This document shows, one piece after another, positions 1 to 9,901 of a stretch of DNA of 64,000 nt (position 1 is the first letter of the stretch; the number at the start of each line of letters is the position of its first letter). The position numbers and the translations under genes were made by a program. The notes under the pieces are model-generated. The model did no database searches and had not been told where the DNA came from. It saw nothing but the letters and a program-made list of their open reading frames with translations. Source of the stretch: Acidibrevibacterium fodinaquatile (GTDB lineage: Bacteria; Pseudomonadota; Alphaproteobacteria; Acetobacterales; Acetobacteraceae); assembly GCF_003352165.1 (NCBI RefSeq), contig NZ_CP029176.1:2921501-2985500 (forward strand). Reading direction: 5' to 3'.

Positions 1-2160
1 CGCCGCGCCGACGCGGCCCTTTATGTCGCCAAGGCGAACAAGGCGCGGCGGTCGCAATGGTGGCACCGCTGGAGCGCCGAAACCCTCGCGGAAAAGGAAT
101 TCCGGCTGACGCTGCCCGACCCTTACGGTCCCGAGGCGGCGCGCGTTCTCTCATCCTTGCCGCAGATCAAGGCCCTGCTGACCGAGGAGTTCGTCACCGA
201 TTTCTATCACCATTTGGTGACATATCCGAAGGGCGAGACGCTTCTTGAGCATGTCAGCGAGCCGGAATTCGCGCATCTCAAAAATAAACAATTACAGTCG
301 CTCGATGGTTTGTTCGAGCCGAAGATCAGCCGTGAGGGTATTTTCGAAAAGGCGCAATATCTCGGGCGCGTCTATGCCCTGACGAATGTCGAAAGCGCCG
401 TGATCGCTCAAGGCGTCGGCATTTTTCAGACCTTGCTCGGCCAGAAACTGCTGCTCCAACCCCTGCGCGCGGAAGAGCGGCAGGCGCTGTTGCAGATCGT
501 CGGGGCACGGCTCCAAGATATGATGGCGGCACAAATCGCCGCCCATGAGCGAACCGTCGCGACCTATTTCTCTTTCCTGCTGCGCTCTCCCGAGCGTGAC
601 GGCGGCCTTTGGGACAGCCGGCTTTGGATCGATGTCGCGCAGGCGCATTTGGAGGCGCTATCGGGTCTGCCCGGCATCATCGGCGCGGAATTGCTGCGCC
701 CTGACAGCAACGGCGTGTTCGAGATCGAGGTCAGCGGCGGCGCCGCGAAACATGGCATCCGGCCGATCTGGCGAGAGGATGGCCAATCGCCGCATCTCGA
801 TGACAGCGACCCGCGTGGCCGCGGCCTGTTGGCGGCGGCCTGGCGTAGCCAGGAGATGCAAATTTGCCCCAATTATGCGACCGATCCAAGGGTTTTGCCC
901 TGGCGCGAGGCGATGGCCGCGGTCGGCATCTGCAGCGCCGCGGTTTTGCCGGTCGAGGACATGCGCGGCCGGCCGGTCTTCGTGCTGGCATTGCTCGGCG
1001 CCTATCCCAGGCAATTCTCCTCAGTCTGGATGCGGCAATTCTGCACCGGGATCATGCAACGTCTCAGCCTGTTGTGGCAGCAGAGCGAAGCCGCGTCACG
1101 CGAGGTCGTTCCCGAAATGATCGCCGAGCGGTGGCGCGCGCGCCTATTTTCCGGCGGGTTGCAGATGCACTACCAGCCCCTGATCGACTTCCCGACCGGC
1201 AGACCCTATCAGGTCGAGGCGTTGGCGCGTCTTGTGCTCGAGGATGGCGACGTTTTGCTGCCGGGGCAATTTCTGTCGGCGCTCGGCGAAAGCGATCTCG
1301 ATCTCTTGTTTCGCCTCGGTCTCTCCCAAGCGCTGCAGCGACTGCGCGAGTGGGATGCGGCGGGATTGTCGCTCAGTGTCTCGATCAACCTGCCGCCGGC
1401 GACATTGCTGCGCCGCGAGTGCGCGCTTTGGGTGCGCGAGGCGCTGGCCGAGACCGGGATCGCCGCGCACCGGCTCTGTCTTGAAATTCTCGAAACCGGG
1501 CGCCTCGATCGCGACGAGGCGCAACGCGAAGCGACCTTGCAGCAGATCGCCGCACTCGGGGTCCGTTTCGCGATGGACGATCTCGGGTCGGGGTTCAGCT
1601 CGCTCCAGCGTCTGCGCATGCTGCCATTTCATGCCGTGAAAATCGACCAAAGTCTGGTGCGCAACGCCCGCCGTGATCCGATCCGGGTGCTCGGCTTCAT
1701 CGGCGCGCTGGTGCAACTCGGGCGGGATCTCGAACTCGATGTGGTGCTCGAGGGATTGGAGAGCGAGGCATTGGTCGAAGCGGCGGCGATCCTGCGCGCC
1801 AAGGCGGGGCAGGGCTTCGCGTTCGCGAAACCGATGCCGGCGTCAATGGTGGTGGAATGGGCGAGACACTTTACCCTCAACATCGATCGCTATGCCCCGC
1901 GCACGGCGCTCGGGGCGCTCGCCGCGCAATGGCGGTTCGCGCATAGCGGCGGTCGCACCGTCATGTCCGCCGATCGCTGCGCGGTCGGCCGCTTCATCGC
2001 CGCGAGCGATCTCCTCGGCAGCGAGATCGACGCGCTGCATCGCGAGGTTCATGAAATCGCCCACCAGGAGGGGCTGCACAGCGAGCGCTACCGCGCGCTG
2101 GCGGCACGCCTGCAAGCAGCGTTGCTCGCTTTGATGGCGGCGCCCGACGCGGCGGGCTGA
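1..2160 (+). CDS. Cyclic-di-GMP signalling protein, GGDEF (end)-globin-GAF-EAL, 5' truncated by window
   Basis: Reading frame 1 is open from the first base, so the gene begins upstream; 719 residues are visible. Residues 3-15 (ADAALYVAKANKA) are the typical last helix of a GGDEF diguanylate cyclase domain. Residues ~55-200 resemble a globin-coupled sensor (FYHHLV..., LGRVYALTNV), ~210-360 look like a GAF domain, and ~390-630 are an EAL phosphodiesterase domain. The EAL signature residues are present: E406 in VEALARL, D526-D527 in DDLGSGFSSL, K547 in VKIDQSLV and the late Glu in LEGLES, so c-di-GMP hydrolysis is likely retained. In the globin-like region Tyr125 sits where the haem-ligating proximal His normally is. 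A globin between GGDEF and EAL differs from the usual globin-first order. The GGDEF active site is outside the window, so cyclase activity cannot be judged. Confidence 0.85.
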   Translation, partial: RRADAALYVAKANKARRSQWWHRWSAETLAEKEFRLTLPDPYGPEAARVLSSLPQIKALLTEEFVTDFYHHLVTYPKGETLLEHVSEPEFAHLKNKQLQSLDGLFEPKISREGIFEKAQYLGRVYALTNVESAVIAQGVGIFQTLLGQKLLLQPLRAEERQALLQIVGARLQDMMAAQIAAHERTVATYFSFLLRSPERDGGLWDSRLWIDVAQAHLEALSGLPGIIGAELLRPDSNGVFEIEVSGGAAKHGIRPIWREDGQSPHLDDSDPRGRGLLAAAWRSQEMQICPNYATDPRVLPWREAMAAVGICSAAVLPVEDMRGRPVFVLALLGAYPRQFSSVWMRQFCTGIMQRLSLLWQQSEAASREVVPEMIAERWRARLFSGGLQMHYQPLIDFPTGRPYQVEALARLVLEDGDVLLPGQFLSALGESDLDLLFRLGLSQALQRLREWDAAGLSLSVSINLPPATLLRRECALWVREALAETGIAAHRLCLEILETGRLDRDEAQREATLQQIAALGVRFAMDDLGSGFSSLQRLRMLPFHAVKIDQSLVRNARRDPIRVLGFIGALVQLGRDLELDVVLEGLESEALVEAAAILRAKAGQGFAFAKPMPASMVVEWARHFTLNIDRYAPRTALGALAAQWRFAHSGGRTVMSADRCAVGRFIAASDLLGSEIDALHREVHEIAHQEGLHSERYRALAARLQAALLALMAAPDAAG

Positions 2161-2179
2161 TCGTCTCGTCGCCGGCGTC

Positions 2180-2830
2180 TCACCGTCGCGCGCGGAGCAG
2201 GAACACCGCCTGCTCGCCGAACAGATTGGCAAGCCACGGCGCCCGCCGCCATGGCGCCCGCCGCCCCGCATCATCGGCGGCGAGCCAACGCTCCACCGCA
2301 TAACCGTCGGCGGCGCAGAGTTCGAAAAAATCACGGATGGTGCAGGGATGGATGTTGGGCGTCTCATACCACATCCGGTCCCAGGTCGCGGTCATCGGCA
2401 TCCGCCCGCGCGTGAGCAATTGCCAGCGCACCCGCCAATGGCCGAAATTGGGAAAGCTCACCACCGCGCGCGCGCCGATCCGCAGCATCTGGCGCAAGAC
2501 CTCGCGCGGCCGCCCGACCGCCTGCAAGGTTCGTGACAACACGACATAGTCGAAGGCGCCATCAGGATAATGGGCGAGGTCGCTGTCGGCATTCCCCTGC
2601 ATCACCGGCAAGCCGTGCGCCACCGCTTGCGTTACTTCCCGCATGTCGATCTCGATGCCGCGCGCGTCACAGGCTTTGGTGTGAAAGAGATGCGCGATCA
2701 GCGTCCCCTCGCCGCAGCCGATATCGAGAACGCGGGTTTTGGGGGCGATCATGCCGGCGATCAGTTCGAGATCGACGCGCAGGTTTTTCGCGAGATGGCG
2801 CACCCGCGCCGCCGGCTCGGCCGTGGTCAC
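2180..2830 (-). CDS. metW: Methionine biosynthesis protein MetW
   Basis: A 216-residue class I methyltransferase-like protein with the SAM-binding motif [11 protein letters not shown] near residue 35 and the family's usual length. MetW accompanies MetX in many proteobacteria and is needed for, or stimulates, homoserine O-acyl transfer; it is not itself a known methionine-forming methyltransferase. The start is GTG at 2830, which overlaps the metX stop in a GTGA arrangement, so the two genes are translationally coupled and transcribed leftward. Function is assigned by family and by the adjacent metX. Confidence 0.9.
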   Translation of the reverse strand: MTTAEPAARVRHLAKNLRVDLELIAGMIAPKTRVLDIGCGEGTLIAHLFHTKACDARGIEIDMREVTQAVAHGLPVMQGNADSDLAHYPDGAFDYVVLSRTLQAVGRPREVLRQMLRIGARAVVSFPNFGHWRVRWQLLTRGRMPMTATWDRMWYETPNIHPCTIRDFFELCAADGYAVERWLAADDAGRRAPWRRAPWLANLFGEQAVFLLRARR

Positions 2831-3984
2831 GAGAGCCCCGCGTGCTGGGCGCAGCCATCGAGAAAGCCGCGGAGCGTGCGATGAAAATCGGGTTCGTCGA
2901 GGAGAAACGCGTCATGGCCCTTGTCGGTCTCGATCTCGACGAAACTGACATTGGCGGCGACGCGGTTGAGGGCGCGCACGATGGCGCGGCTCTCGCTGGT
3001 CGGAAACAACCAGTCGGAGCTGAAGGAAACCACGCAAAAGCGGGTTTTCGTCCCAGCGAACGCCTGCGCGAGATCGCCACCATGATCGGCGGCGAGGTCG
3101 AAATAATCCATCGCCCGGGTGATCGCGAGATAGGCGTTGGCGTCGAACCGGCGCACGAAACTCGACCCCTGGTGTTGGAGATAGCTCTCGACCTCGAAGA
3201 CATCGGAATAGGGCCCGAGGACCGAGGCGCCGGCACGGAGCCGGCGGCCGAATTTACGCGTCAAGGCCTGCTCGCTGAGATAGGTGATGTGCGCGACCAT
3301 GCGCGCGACCGCAAGCCCGCGCGCCGGCACCCGCCCGCTTTGCCAATAGCGTCCGCCCTCCCAATCGGGATCGGCGAAGATGGCTTGCCGGCCGACCTCG
3401 TTGAAAGCGATATTCTGCGCCGAATGATAGGCGGCGGTCGCGATCGGGATGGCGGCGAAAACCTGCTCGGGGAACGTCGCCGCCCATTCCAGCACCTGCA
3501 TCCCGCCCATCGACCCACCGATCACCGCAAACAGACGCGTAATGCCGAGATGGGCGATCAGACGCTGTTGCGCGCGCACCATGTCGCGAATGGTGACAGC
3601 CGGGAAATCGGTACCCCATAGCCGGCTTTCGTCATCATCTTTCGGGCTGCGCGGCCCGCTCGATCCCATGCAGCCGCCGAGCACATTGGCGCAGATCACG
3701 AAATAGCGCTCGGTATCGACCGGCTGGCCCGGCCCGACCAGCATCTCCCACCAGCCCGGCTTGCCGGTCAGCGGATGCCGCTCGGCGACGTACTGATCGC
3801 CGGTCAGGGCATGGCAGACCAGAATGGCGTTGCTGCGCGCCGCATTGAGCGTGCCATAGCAGCGATAGGCGACGATGAGGCGCGGCAACGTGACGCCGCT
3901 ATCGAGGGTAAGACCGTCCTCGAACACGACGTGCTGATGCGCGATCGCTTGCGGCGCCAAAACCTGCTTCACGCCCTCGTCCAT
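2827..3984 (-). CDS. metX: Homoserine O-acyltransferase MetX
   Basis: An alpha/beta-hydrolase of 385 residues that acylates L-homoserine, the first dedicated step to methionine. Seen directly: the oxyanion segment CHALTGDQY, the nucleophile elbow GGSMGGMQ (Ser158), the Asp of SSDWLFP and the His of DKGHDAFL, together making the Ser-Asp-His triad. The frame stays open upstream to 4323, but the ATG at 3984 gives the standard family length and avoids running deep into the divergent gene that starts at 4094. MetX proteins use acetyl-CoA or succinyl-CoA depending on a few residues, so I leave the acyl donor open. It is followed by metW with a 4-nt overlap. Confidence 0.93.
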   Translation of the reverse strand: MDEGVKQVLAPQAIAHQHVVFEDGLTLDSGVTLPRLIVAYRCYGTLNAARSNAILVCHALTGDQYVAERHPLTGKPGWWEMLVGPGQPVDTERYFVICANVLGGCMGSSGPRSPKDDDESRLWGTDFPAVTIRDMVRAQQRLIAHLGITRLFAVIGGSMGGMQVLEWAATFPEQVFAAIPIATAAYHSAQNIAFNEVGRQAIFADPDWEGGRYWQSGRVPARGLAVARMVAHITYLSEQALTRKFGRRLRAGASVLGPYSDVFEVESYLQHQGSSFVRRFDANAYLAITRAMDYFDLAADHGGDLAQAFAGTKTRFCVVSFSSDWLFPTSESRAIVRALNRVAANVSFVEIETDKGHDAFLLDEPDFHRTLRGFLDGCAQHAGLS

Positions 3985-4093
3985 AAGCGCGCACCCATCG
4001 TCGCGCAACCACCGCGCCAGCAAGGGGGAAGCAGGGGTGTTTGCAGGCCCGGATGGTTCGGCTATCAGAGGGCGAAAGCACCGATCCGGAAAC

Positions 4094-5044
4094 ATGTCCT
4101 CAACCGATCCCCTTCCCCGCGCCGCGCCCGAGACCGAGGGCGCGCGCTTGCCGCCGCGAAGCCTCGAGGCGCTGCGTGCCGAACTCGACGCCATCGACGA
4201 TGCCCTGCTTGCGACCTTGCAGCGCCGCGCCGCGGTGGTCGCCGAGGTCGCGGCCCTGAAAAATGGTGGCGTCCCGCTTCGCCCCGGGCGCGAGGCGGCG
4301 ATCCTCCGCCGCCTTCTCGGCAAGGCCGCCGGCGGCCCCTTGCCGCGCCAGGCGGTGGTCCGCGTCTGGCGCGAGATTTTAGCCGGCTCGCTCGCCCAGC
4401 AGGGCCATTTCGCGGTCGCCGTCGGTGAGCCGGGCGGCAGCCAGAAGGGCGCGATCGGTCTTCTCGCGCGCGAGCATTTCGGGGCGTTGACGCCGCTGCA
4501 TCTCCACCGCAGCGCCTCGCAGGCGATCGGCGACGTCGCCGCCGGCGTCGCCGCGGTCGTGGTGCTGCCGCTGCCGGCGGAAGAGGATGCCGGCAGCGCC
4601 TTGTGGTGGACGTCTCTCCTGCATCAGGACAGGATGTCGCCCGGCCGCGCCGAGGGGCGCGCCGACCTCGGCGGCGGGCGCATCCACATCATCGCCCGCC
4701 TACCGTTCTGGGCGCCGCGACCCGAGGGGGCGCCGCGCGCCGCGGCTTTCGTCGCCGCCGCCATTGCCCCCGATGCAAGCGGCGCCGATCGCACCCTGTT
4801 TGGCCTCGAATTCCCCGCCGAGACCAGCCGCGCCCGCCTCGCGAGCCAAATCGCCGCTGCCGGCCTCAGCGCCGGCACCATTCTGCTGCGCCGCGAGGGC
4901 GAGCAAAAAATCGCCCAGGCGCTGGTCGATCTTGCCGGTTTCATCGCGGAAGACGATCCCCGGCTTGCCGCCATCGAAGGGCTTTTGCGCCCCGCCGTGC
5001 GGCTCGGCGCCTATGCCGAGCCGTTTGAGGATGACCAGCCATGA
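4094..5044 (+). CDS. Chorismate mutase with degenerate prephenate-dehydratase-like C-terminal region
   Basis: 316 residues. The first ~95 residues form an AroQ-type chorismate mutase helix bundle ([19 protein letters not shown], then VAALKNGG and [13 protein letters not shown]), converting chorismate to prephenate. The remaining ~220 residues align in order with the dehydratase part of P-proteins ([13 protein letters not shown] where GxxGSYS is expected, a TRFLVI-like stretch [11 protein letters not shown], and an ACT-like tail ending [11 protein letters not shown]), but the conserved TRDT substrate motif is not visible. It is therefore probably a mutase only, with a decayed or repurposed dehydratase/ACT region. 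It starts the operon with hisC and the prephenate dehydrogenase; its stop overlaps hisC by 4 nt (ATGA). The ATG at 4094 is chosen over one at 4037. Confidence 0.8.
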   Translation: MSSTDPLPRAAPETEGARLPPRSLEALRAELDAIDDALLATLQRRAAVVAEVAALKNGGVPLRPGREAAILRRLLGKAAGGPLPRQAVVRVWREILAGSLAQQGHFAVAVGEPGGSQKGAIGLLAREHFGALTPLHLHRSASQAIGDVAAGVAAVVVLPLPAEEDAGSALWWTSLLHQDRMSPGRAEGRADLGGGRIHIIARLPFWAPRPEGAPRAAAFVAAAIAPDASGADRTLFGLEFPAETSRARLASQIAAAGLSAGTILLRREGEQKIAQALVDLAGFIAEDDPRLAAIEGLLRPAVRLGAYAEPFEDDQP

Positions 5045-6147
5045 GCACAGCGATGGGGCCGCGCCCACGCCCCGAAATTCTCACCATCGCCCCCTATATC
5101 GGCGGCGAATCCCATGTCCCCGGCGTCAACCGGGTGCTCAAGCTCTCCTCCAATGAGGGTGCGTTCGGCGCCCCGCCCGGCGCGCAGGCGGCCTATATCC
5201 GGCTCGCCTCCGAGATTTTCCGCTACCCCGACGGCGCCGCAAGCGATCTCCGCGCCGCTATCGGTGCCCGTTTCGGCCTCGATCCGGCGCGCATCGTCTG
5301 TGGCAATGGTTCGGATGATCTGATCTATCAGCTCGCCCTCTCCTATGGCGGCGCCGGCACCGAGCTGATCATGACCCGGCACGGGTTTTCCATGTATCAT
5401 ATCGCCGGTCGCTATGCCGGCATGCGCGTGATCAAGGTGCCCGAACGCAACCTCACCGCCGATGTCGATGCCATTCTCGCCGCCGTCTCGCCGGCAACGC
5501 GCCTCGTCTGCCTCGCCAACCCCAATAACCCGACCGGAAGCCTGCTCACCGCGCGCGAGATTACGCGGCTGCGCGCTGGTTTGCCGGCCGAGGTGCTGCT
5601 TTTGCTTGACGCCGCTTATGCCGAATACGTCACCCGCACCGATTACGAGCCGGGTGCTGCCTTCGTCGACGCCGGCGACAATGTCGTGATGACGCGGACA
5701 TTTTCGAAGATCTTCGGCCTGGGCGGGCTTCGTCTCGGCTGGGCCTATGCGCCGCCTGCGGTGATCGATGTCATGAACCGGGTGCGCAACCCCTTCAACA
5801 CCAATGCCGCGGCGCAGGCGGCGGCGATCGCGGCGCTAGCCGAACCCGGCTGGGTGGAAAAAAGCCGCGAACATAACACGCTCTGGCGCCAGCGCCTCGG
5901 GGACGCGTTGCGCGCTCTGGGCATCACCATCTGGCCGAGCGAGGGCAATTTCCTGCTCGCCGATTTCGCGACCCCTGAGCGTGCCACCGCGGCCAACGCC
6001 CATCTCCGCGAGCGAGGCATCATCGTCCGGCCGATGGGCGGCTATGATCTGCCGCACTGTCTCCGCATCACCATCGGCACGGCGGAGGAATGCGAGCTGG
6101 TCGCGGCGGCGCTCTCTGACTTCATGGCCGGCACGCCGCATGGCTGA
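5041..6147 (+). CDS. hisC: Histidinol-phosphate / aromatic aminotransferase (HisC family)
   Basis: A PLP fold-type I aminotransferase of 368 residues. It has the cofactor-site segments ANPNNPTGS and LDAAYAEY and the Schiff-base lysine in [15 protein letters not shown]. HisC enzymes transaminate histidinol phosphate, and many also act on aromatic keto acids. Its position between chorismate mutase and prephenate/arogenate dehydrogenase, with overlaps on both sides, suggests a role in phenylalanine/tyrosine synthesis (a HisC2 type). Substrate preference cannot be read from sequence alone. Confidence 0.9.
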   Translation: MSTAMGPRPRPEILTIAPYIGGESHVPGVNRVLKLSSNEGAFGAPPGAQAAYIRLASEIFRYPDGAASDLRAAIGARFGLDPARIVCGNGSDDLIYQLALSYGGAGTELIMTRHGFSMYHIAGRYAGMRVIKVPERNLTADVDAILAAVSPATRLVCLANPNNPTGSLLTAREITRLRAGLPAEVLLLLDAAYAEYVTRTDYEPGAAFVDAGDNVVMTRTFSKIFGLGGLRLGWAYAPPAVIDVMNRVRNPFNTNAAAQAAAIAALAEPGWVEKSREHNTLWRQRLGDALRALGITIWPSEGNFLLADFATPERATAANAHLRERGIIVRPMGGYDLPHCLRITIGTAEECELVAAALSDFMAGTPHG

Positions 6148-7027
6148 GCCGGTTTTCCGCCGCCTCGCGCTGATCGGCGTCGGGCTGATCGGCAGTTCGA
6201 TCGCGCACCGCGCGCGCGCCGGCGGCGATCTCGCCGGCGAAATCGTCGCCTGCGCGCAAAGTGCCGCAACCCGCGCGCGGGTGCGCGAACTCGGCCTTGC
6301 CGACCGTATCGAGGAAGATCCGGCGGCGGCGGTGGCCGGGGCCGATGGCGTCATGCTCTGCACCCCGGTCGGCACCTATGGCGCGATCGCGGCGGCCATG
6401 GCGCCGGCGCTCACGCCGGGGGCGATCGTGAGCGACGTCGGCTCGACCAAGCAATCGGTGCTCCGCGACGTCGCCCCGCATCTCCCCGAAGGCGTGCATT
6501 TCGTCCCCGGTCACCCTTTGGCCGGCACCGAGCATTCCGGCCCCGATGCCGGTTTCGCGACCCTTTTCGAGGGCCGCTGGACGATTTTGACGCCGCCCGC
6601 GGCGTGCGACCCCGCGGCGGTGGCACGGGTCAGCGAATTCTGGCGCCGCTGTGGCGCGATGGTCGAGACCATGGAGGCCGGGCATCACGACCGGGTGCTC
6701 GCGATCGTGAGCCATCTGCCGCATCTCATCGCTTTTACGATCTGCGGCACCGCCGACGATCTCGCCGATGAGAGCCGCAGTCAGGTTTTGAAATTCGCCG
6801 CCAGCGGCTTTCGCGATTTCACCCGCATCGCCGCCTCCGACCCGGTGATGTGGCGCGACGTGTTCTTGAACAACCGCGAGGCGCTGCTCGAGATGCTGGC
6901 GCGCTTCATGGAGGACGCGCAGGCGATGGCGCGCGCGGTGCGCTGGGCGGATGGCGCCTATATCGAGGACAAGGTCAAGCGCGGCCGCAAGATCCGCCAG
7001 AGCCTGATCGATCTCAATCAGGCGTGA
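6140..7027 (+). CDS. tyrC: Prephenate/arogenate (cyclohexadienyl) dehydrogenase
   Basis: 295 residues, matching TyrA/TyrC-type dehydrogenases that oxidatively decarboxylate prephenate or arogenate toward tyrosine. Visible features are an N-terminal Rossmann motif ([12 protein letters not shown]), [10 protein letters not shown] and the catalytic histidine region [14 protein letters not shown] second conserved histidine lies in the [11 protein letters not shown] helix. The ATG at 6140 overlaps the hisC stop by 8 nt, so this is the third coupled gene of the aromatic amino acid operon. No fused regulatory domain is seen. Confidence 0.9.
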   Translation: MAEPVFRRLALIGVGLIGSSIAHRARAGGDLAGEIVACAQSAATRARVRELGLADRIEEDPAAAVAGADGVMLCTPVGTYGAIAAAMAPALTPGAIVSDVGSTKQSVLRDVAPHLPEGVHFVPGHPLAGTEHSGPDAGFATLFEGRWTILTPPAACDPAAVARVSEFWRRCGAMVETMEAGHHDRVLAIVSHLPHLIAFTICGTADDLADESRSQVLKFAASGFRDFTRIAASDPVMWRDVFLNNREALLEMLARFMEDAQAMARAVRWADGAYIEDKVKRGRKIRQSLIDLNQA

Positions 7028-7049
7028 GGGCACGGCGGGCGCGACGTCG

Positions 7050-7649
7050 TTAGCCGACGCGGGGCGGCTGCATGACGTCGCGAAATTGCGGCGCATCGAG
7101 GGCGTTGCGCGCGAGGGTCGCGAGAAAGCCGAGTGCCAGGGTTTGCGCTTGCGCGGCGATCGGCGTCGCGGGATCGAGGGCGACGGCGGTGGCGTTTTGC
7201 AGAGGCTGGCGATCACGCTCACGGCCGGAGGCGAGATCGTAGAGCCGCATATCGATATCGGCGAAGGCCGCGAGGTCGGTCACCGCGACGATTTCGAAGC
7301 GATGCAGCGTGAGGCGGAGCCCGAGCGTCGGCGCGGCGTCAAGCGCGAGTTCGCCGCGTTGCTCGAGGCCGGCGGTGAAGCGCTGCTGCACCAGCCGCGC
7401 GATCGGATAGGGCGCGGTCAGGGTTTCACGGAAGCTGCCATCGGTGCCGCGCACCTCGCCGAGCCAATCTGGCTTGGCGCGGCGGCGGTCGAGCACCTGC
7501 GGCAGGCCGATGGCGGCGTTGGCCGGGGGTGTCGGCGCCGTGCAGGCGGCGAGCCATGGCACGAATAAAAGCGCGCGCCGCGAGCACGCGCCGAGGCTGC
7601 GGGATGCGGCGCCGTCAGGCGGCGCGGAGCGCGCTCGGCAATCCGGCAA
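7050..7649 (-). CDS. Putative outer-membrane lipoprotein, ABC-transport auxiliary-like
   Basis: 199 residues. The N-terminus carries arginines, a short hydrophobic stretch (ALLFVPWLAAC) and a plausible lipobox LAAC, so it is probably an exported lipoprotein. The middle (LTLHRFEIVAVTDLAAFADI) and helical C-terminus resemble the auxiliary lipoproteins of MlaFEDB/Pqi-type systems, but the match is weak. The start overlaps the end of atpF by 35 nt. It is the last gene of the minus-strand run after the F0 genes and may ride on that transcript. Nothing links it functionally to ATP synthase. Confidence 0.55.
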   Translation of the reverse strand: MPDCRARSAPPDGAASRSLGACSRRALLFVPWLAACTAPTPPANAAIGLPQVLDRRRAKPDWLGEVRGTDGSFRETLTAPYPIARLVQQRFTAGLEQRGELALDAAPTLGLRLTLHRFEIVAVTDLAAFADIDMRLYDLASGRERDRQPLQNATAVALDPATPIAAQAQTLALGFLATLARNALDAPQFRDVMQPPRVG

Positions 7650-8130
7650 TGGCCTGATCCACGAGCGCGCTGCCGGCCTCGGCGGTGAGATCGTGGGCGA
7701 TCACCTCGCGCGCGGCGGTGATGGCGACGTCGGTGGTGGCGCGGCGCAACTCGGCGAGGGCGGCCTTCTCGGCGGCAGCGATGCGCATATGGGCCATTTC
7801 CTCGCGGCGCTTGGCGTTGGCCTCGGCCTCCTCGCGAATCGCCTGGGCCAAGCGGGCTGCCTCGATTTCGGCCTTTTCGAGCAGCGCATTGGCTTCGGCC
7901 AGCGCGGTTTCGCGTTTGCGCGTCGCCTCGCGCAGCATGTCCTCGGCCTCGCGGCGCAACCGCGCCGCTTCCTCGAGTTCATGGCGGATCGCGGCGGCGC
8001 GGGCATCGAGCATCGCCGTCAGCGCCGCGAACAAGCGCTTGCCGAACAGCACGAAGAACAGCACGAAGGCGACCGCAACCCAGAAGGTTGGGCGCTCCCA
8101 GAAAATACCGCTCAGCGCTTCCCGTTCCAT
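7615..8130 (-). CDS. atpF: F0F1 ATP synthase subunit b
   Basis: 171 residues: one N-terminal membrane segment (FWVAVAFVLFFVLFGKRLF) followed by a long, charged, heptad-like helix rich in Ala, Glu and Arg. This is the peripheral-stalk architecture linking F0 subunit a to F1. It follows the b' gene by 16 nt and closes the F0 operon. The frame extends upstream to 8442, but the ATG at 8130 gives the expected short N-terminus before the membrane span. Confidence 0.92.
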   Translation of the reverse strand: MEREALSGIFWERPTFWVAVAFVLFFVLFGKRLFAALTAMLDARAAAIRHELEEAARLRREAEDMLREATRKRETALAEANALLEKAEIEAARLAQAIREEAEANAKRREEMAHMRIAAAEKAALAELRRATTDVAITAAREVIAHDLTAEAGSALVDQAIAGLPSALRAA

Positions 8131-8146
8131 CAGAGGGTTCCTTCTC

Positions 8147-8734
8147 TCAGCCCGCCGCCCGGCCCGCGAGCGCGCGGTCGACCGCGGTGGTGACCGCGCC
8201 GGCATCGGGGGCGAAGCCGGCAAGGCGGGTGACCAGGATCGCCGCGGTTTCGCATGCGGCTTCGCGTAACGCGCCCTTCGCCGCCTGTTCGGCGGCGAGG
8301 ATACGCGCCTCGGCGGCATCAAGATCGGCTTTGAGCCGAGCCTCGAGAGCACTGGCATGGGCCAGGGCCTCGTGTTTTGCCCGCTCGGTCGCGCCGGCGA
8401 TGGCCGCCCCCGCCTCGGCATGGGCATGGCGAGCCGCGGCATTCAGCTCGGCGATGGCGTCATCGGCGGTTTTTTTGGCGGCATGGGCGGCATCGAGATC
8501 GCCCTTGATGCGCCGCGCCCGCTCGGCCAGCACCGAGGCGACGCGCGGCAGCCCCCATTGGGCGAGCAGCAAATAGAGGGCCAAGAAGATGATGGCGAGC
8601 CACACCACCTGGCTGATCAGCAGCTTGTTGGCAAAGTCGAGCTGCGGCATGCCCTTTTCCGCCGCCTGAGCGAAGGCGGGAAAAGCGACCAAAGGTAGCG
8701 AGGCGGCGAGACGGCGTGGCATCATGTCTTCCAT
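8147..8734 (-). CDS. atpF': F0F1 ATP synthase subunit b'
   Basis: 195 residues. The conserved start of the b' family (MPQLDFANKLLISQVVWL) is preceded by ~26 residues ending in AFAQAAEKG, which look like a cleavable signal. A transmembrane helix and a coiled-coil-like Ala/Glu-rich stalk follow. Alphaproteobacteria carry separate b and b' genes forming a heterodimeric stator, as here. The ATG at 8734 has a GGGGGA ribosome site just upstream; 8752 and 8725 are alternatives. Confidence 0.9.
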   Translation of the reverse strand: MEDMMPRRLAASLPLVAFPAFAQAAEKGMPQLDFANKLLISQVVWLAIIFLALYLLLAQWGLPRVASVLAERARRIKGDLDAAHAAKKTADDAIAELNAAARHAHAEAGAAIAGATERAKHEALAHASALEARLKADLDAAEARILAAEQAAKGALREAACETAAILVTRLAGFAPDAGAVTTAVDRALAGRAAG

Positions 8735-8796
8735 CACATCCCCCGCCGGCACAGACGCCGGCGGTCATGGGCGGTTGCGGTCGCGGCCGGAGCGGC

Positions 8797-9021
8797 TCAG
8801 GCGAACAGGATGAGGAAGGCGATGAGGAGCGCAAACAGCGCCACCGCTTCCGTCAGCGCGAAGCCGAGAATGCCGATGCCGAACACCTGATCGCGCGAGG
8901 CCGGATTGCGGGCAACACTGCTGACCAGCGAGGAGAAGATGTTGCCAATGCCGATGCCGACCCCGGCGAGCGCGATGACGGCGATACCGGCCCCGAGGGC
9001 TTTGGCTGCGTTGACGTCCAT
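8797..9021 (-). CDS. atpE: F0F1 ATP synthase subunit c
   Basis: A 74-residue hairpin of two transmembrane helices: a glycine-rich first helix ([18 protein letters not shown]), the polar loop around ARNPASR, and a second helix with the ion-carrying glutamate in [20 protein letters not shown]. The residue after the glutamate is Ala rather than Ser/Thr and no Gln partner is evident in helix 1, which fits a proton- rather than sodium-driven ring (inference). It lies between atpB and the b' gene. Confidence 0.95.
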   Translation of the reverse strand: MDVNAAKALGAGIAVIALAGVGIGIGNIFSSLVSSVARNPASRDQVFGIGILGFALTEAVALFALLIAFLILFA

Positions 9022-9073
9022 GGTGTGGTCCTTTCCGTTGACGAGATTGGGGGGGAATGCCTGCCGGGCGGGC

Positions 9074-9832
9074 TCAGTGCAGATGCACCGCGTCATGCAG
9101 GTAGATGCAGGTAAGGATGGCGAACACATAGGCTTGCAGGAACGCCACCAGAAGCTCGAACCCCATCAGCGCGATATTGAGCGCGAGCGGGCCGAGCGCG
9201 ACCGCGTAGCCAAGCGCGCCGAGCGCGCCGGCGAGCATCAGCATAAAGCTCGCGAACACCTCGAACATCACGTGCCCGGCGGTCATGTTGGCGAAAAGAC
9301 GAATGGAGAGCGAAACCGGGCGCGAGAGATAGGAAAGGATTTCGATCGGGATGATCAGCGGCGCGAGCAGTTTCGGCGCACCGGCCGGAAAGAAATAGGT
9401 GAAGAAATGCAGACCATGGATGCGCAGCGCAACCAGCGTCACCAAAACGATGACCAAAATCGCAAGCGCGCCGGTCACCATAATATGGCTGGTGAAGGTG
9501 AAGAAATAGGGAAACAGGCCGAGCAGATTGCCCATCAGGATGAAGGTGAACAGCGTGAAGATGAAGGGAAAAAACCGCTTTCCCTCCTCGCCGATCTGAT
9601 CGAGGCACATGGTGTAGATGAAATCATAGAGATATTCGGCCAGGGCCTGCAGCCGGCCGGGGACGATGGCGCGCGGCTTCATGCCGAAATAGAGCAGCCC
9701 GAGAATGATCGCGCCGGCGAGCAGCATGATTTCGTTGGCGTTGGTGAAATTCACCGCGCCACCGACCTCGCCGAGGCCATGACCGAGGCGGAACTGCCCC
9801 AGAGCGTCGATCGCTGAACCTTCTGCCGCCAA
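9074..9832 (-). CDS. atpB: F0F1 ATP synthase subunit a
   Basis: A 252-residue polytopic protein with the family signature region [23 protein letters not shown], which contains the essential arginine of the proton channel, and a C-terminal helix ending near [12 protein letters not shown]. No ATG is found near the expected N-terminus; a TTG at 9832, about 11 nt downstream of an AGGGA, is the best start. Gene order I-a-c-b'-b is the usual alphaproteobacterial F0 order. The F1 genes are not in the window. Confidence 0.93.
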   Translation of the reverse strand: MAAEGSAIDALGQFRLGHGLGEVGGAVNFTNANEIMLLAGAIILGLLYFGMKPRAIVPGRLQALAEYLYDFIYTMCLDQIGEEGKRFFPFIFTLFTFILMGNLLGLFPYFFTFTSHIMVTGALAILVIVLVTLVALRIHGLHFFTYFFPAGAPKLLAPLIIPIEILSYLSRPVSLSIRLFANMTAGHVMFEVFASFMLMLAGALGALGYAVALGPLALNIALMGFELLVAFLQAYVFAILTCIYLHDAVHLH

Positions 9833-9901
9833 GACCGTCTTCCCTCTCCAGACCAGCCGCGCCGGCCGATCGCGTCACCAAACCGCGAGCCACGTTAGCC
9901 T

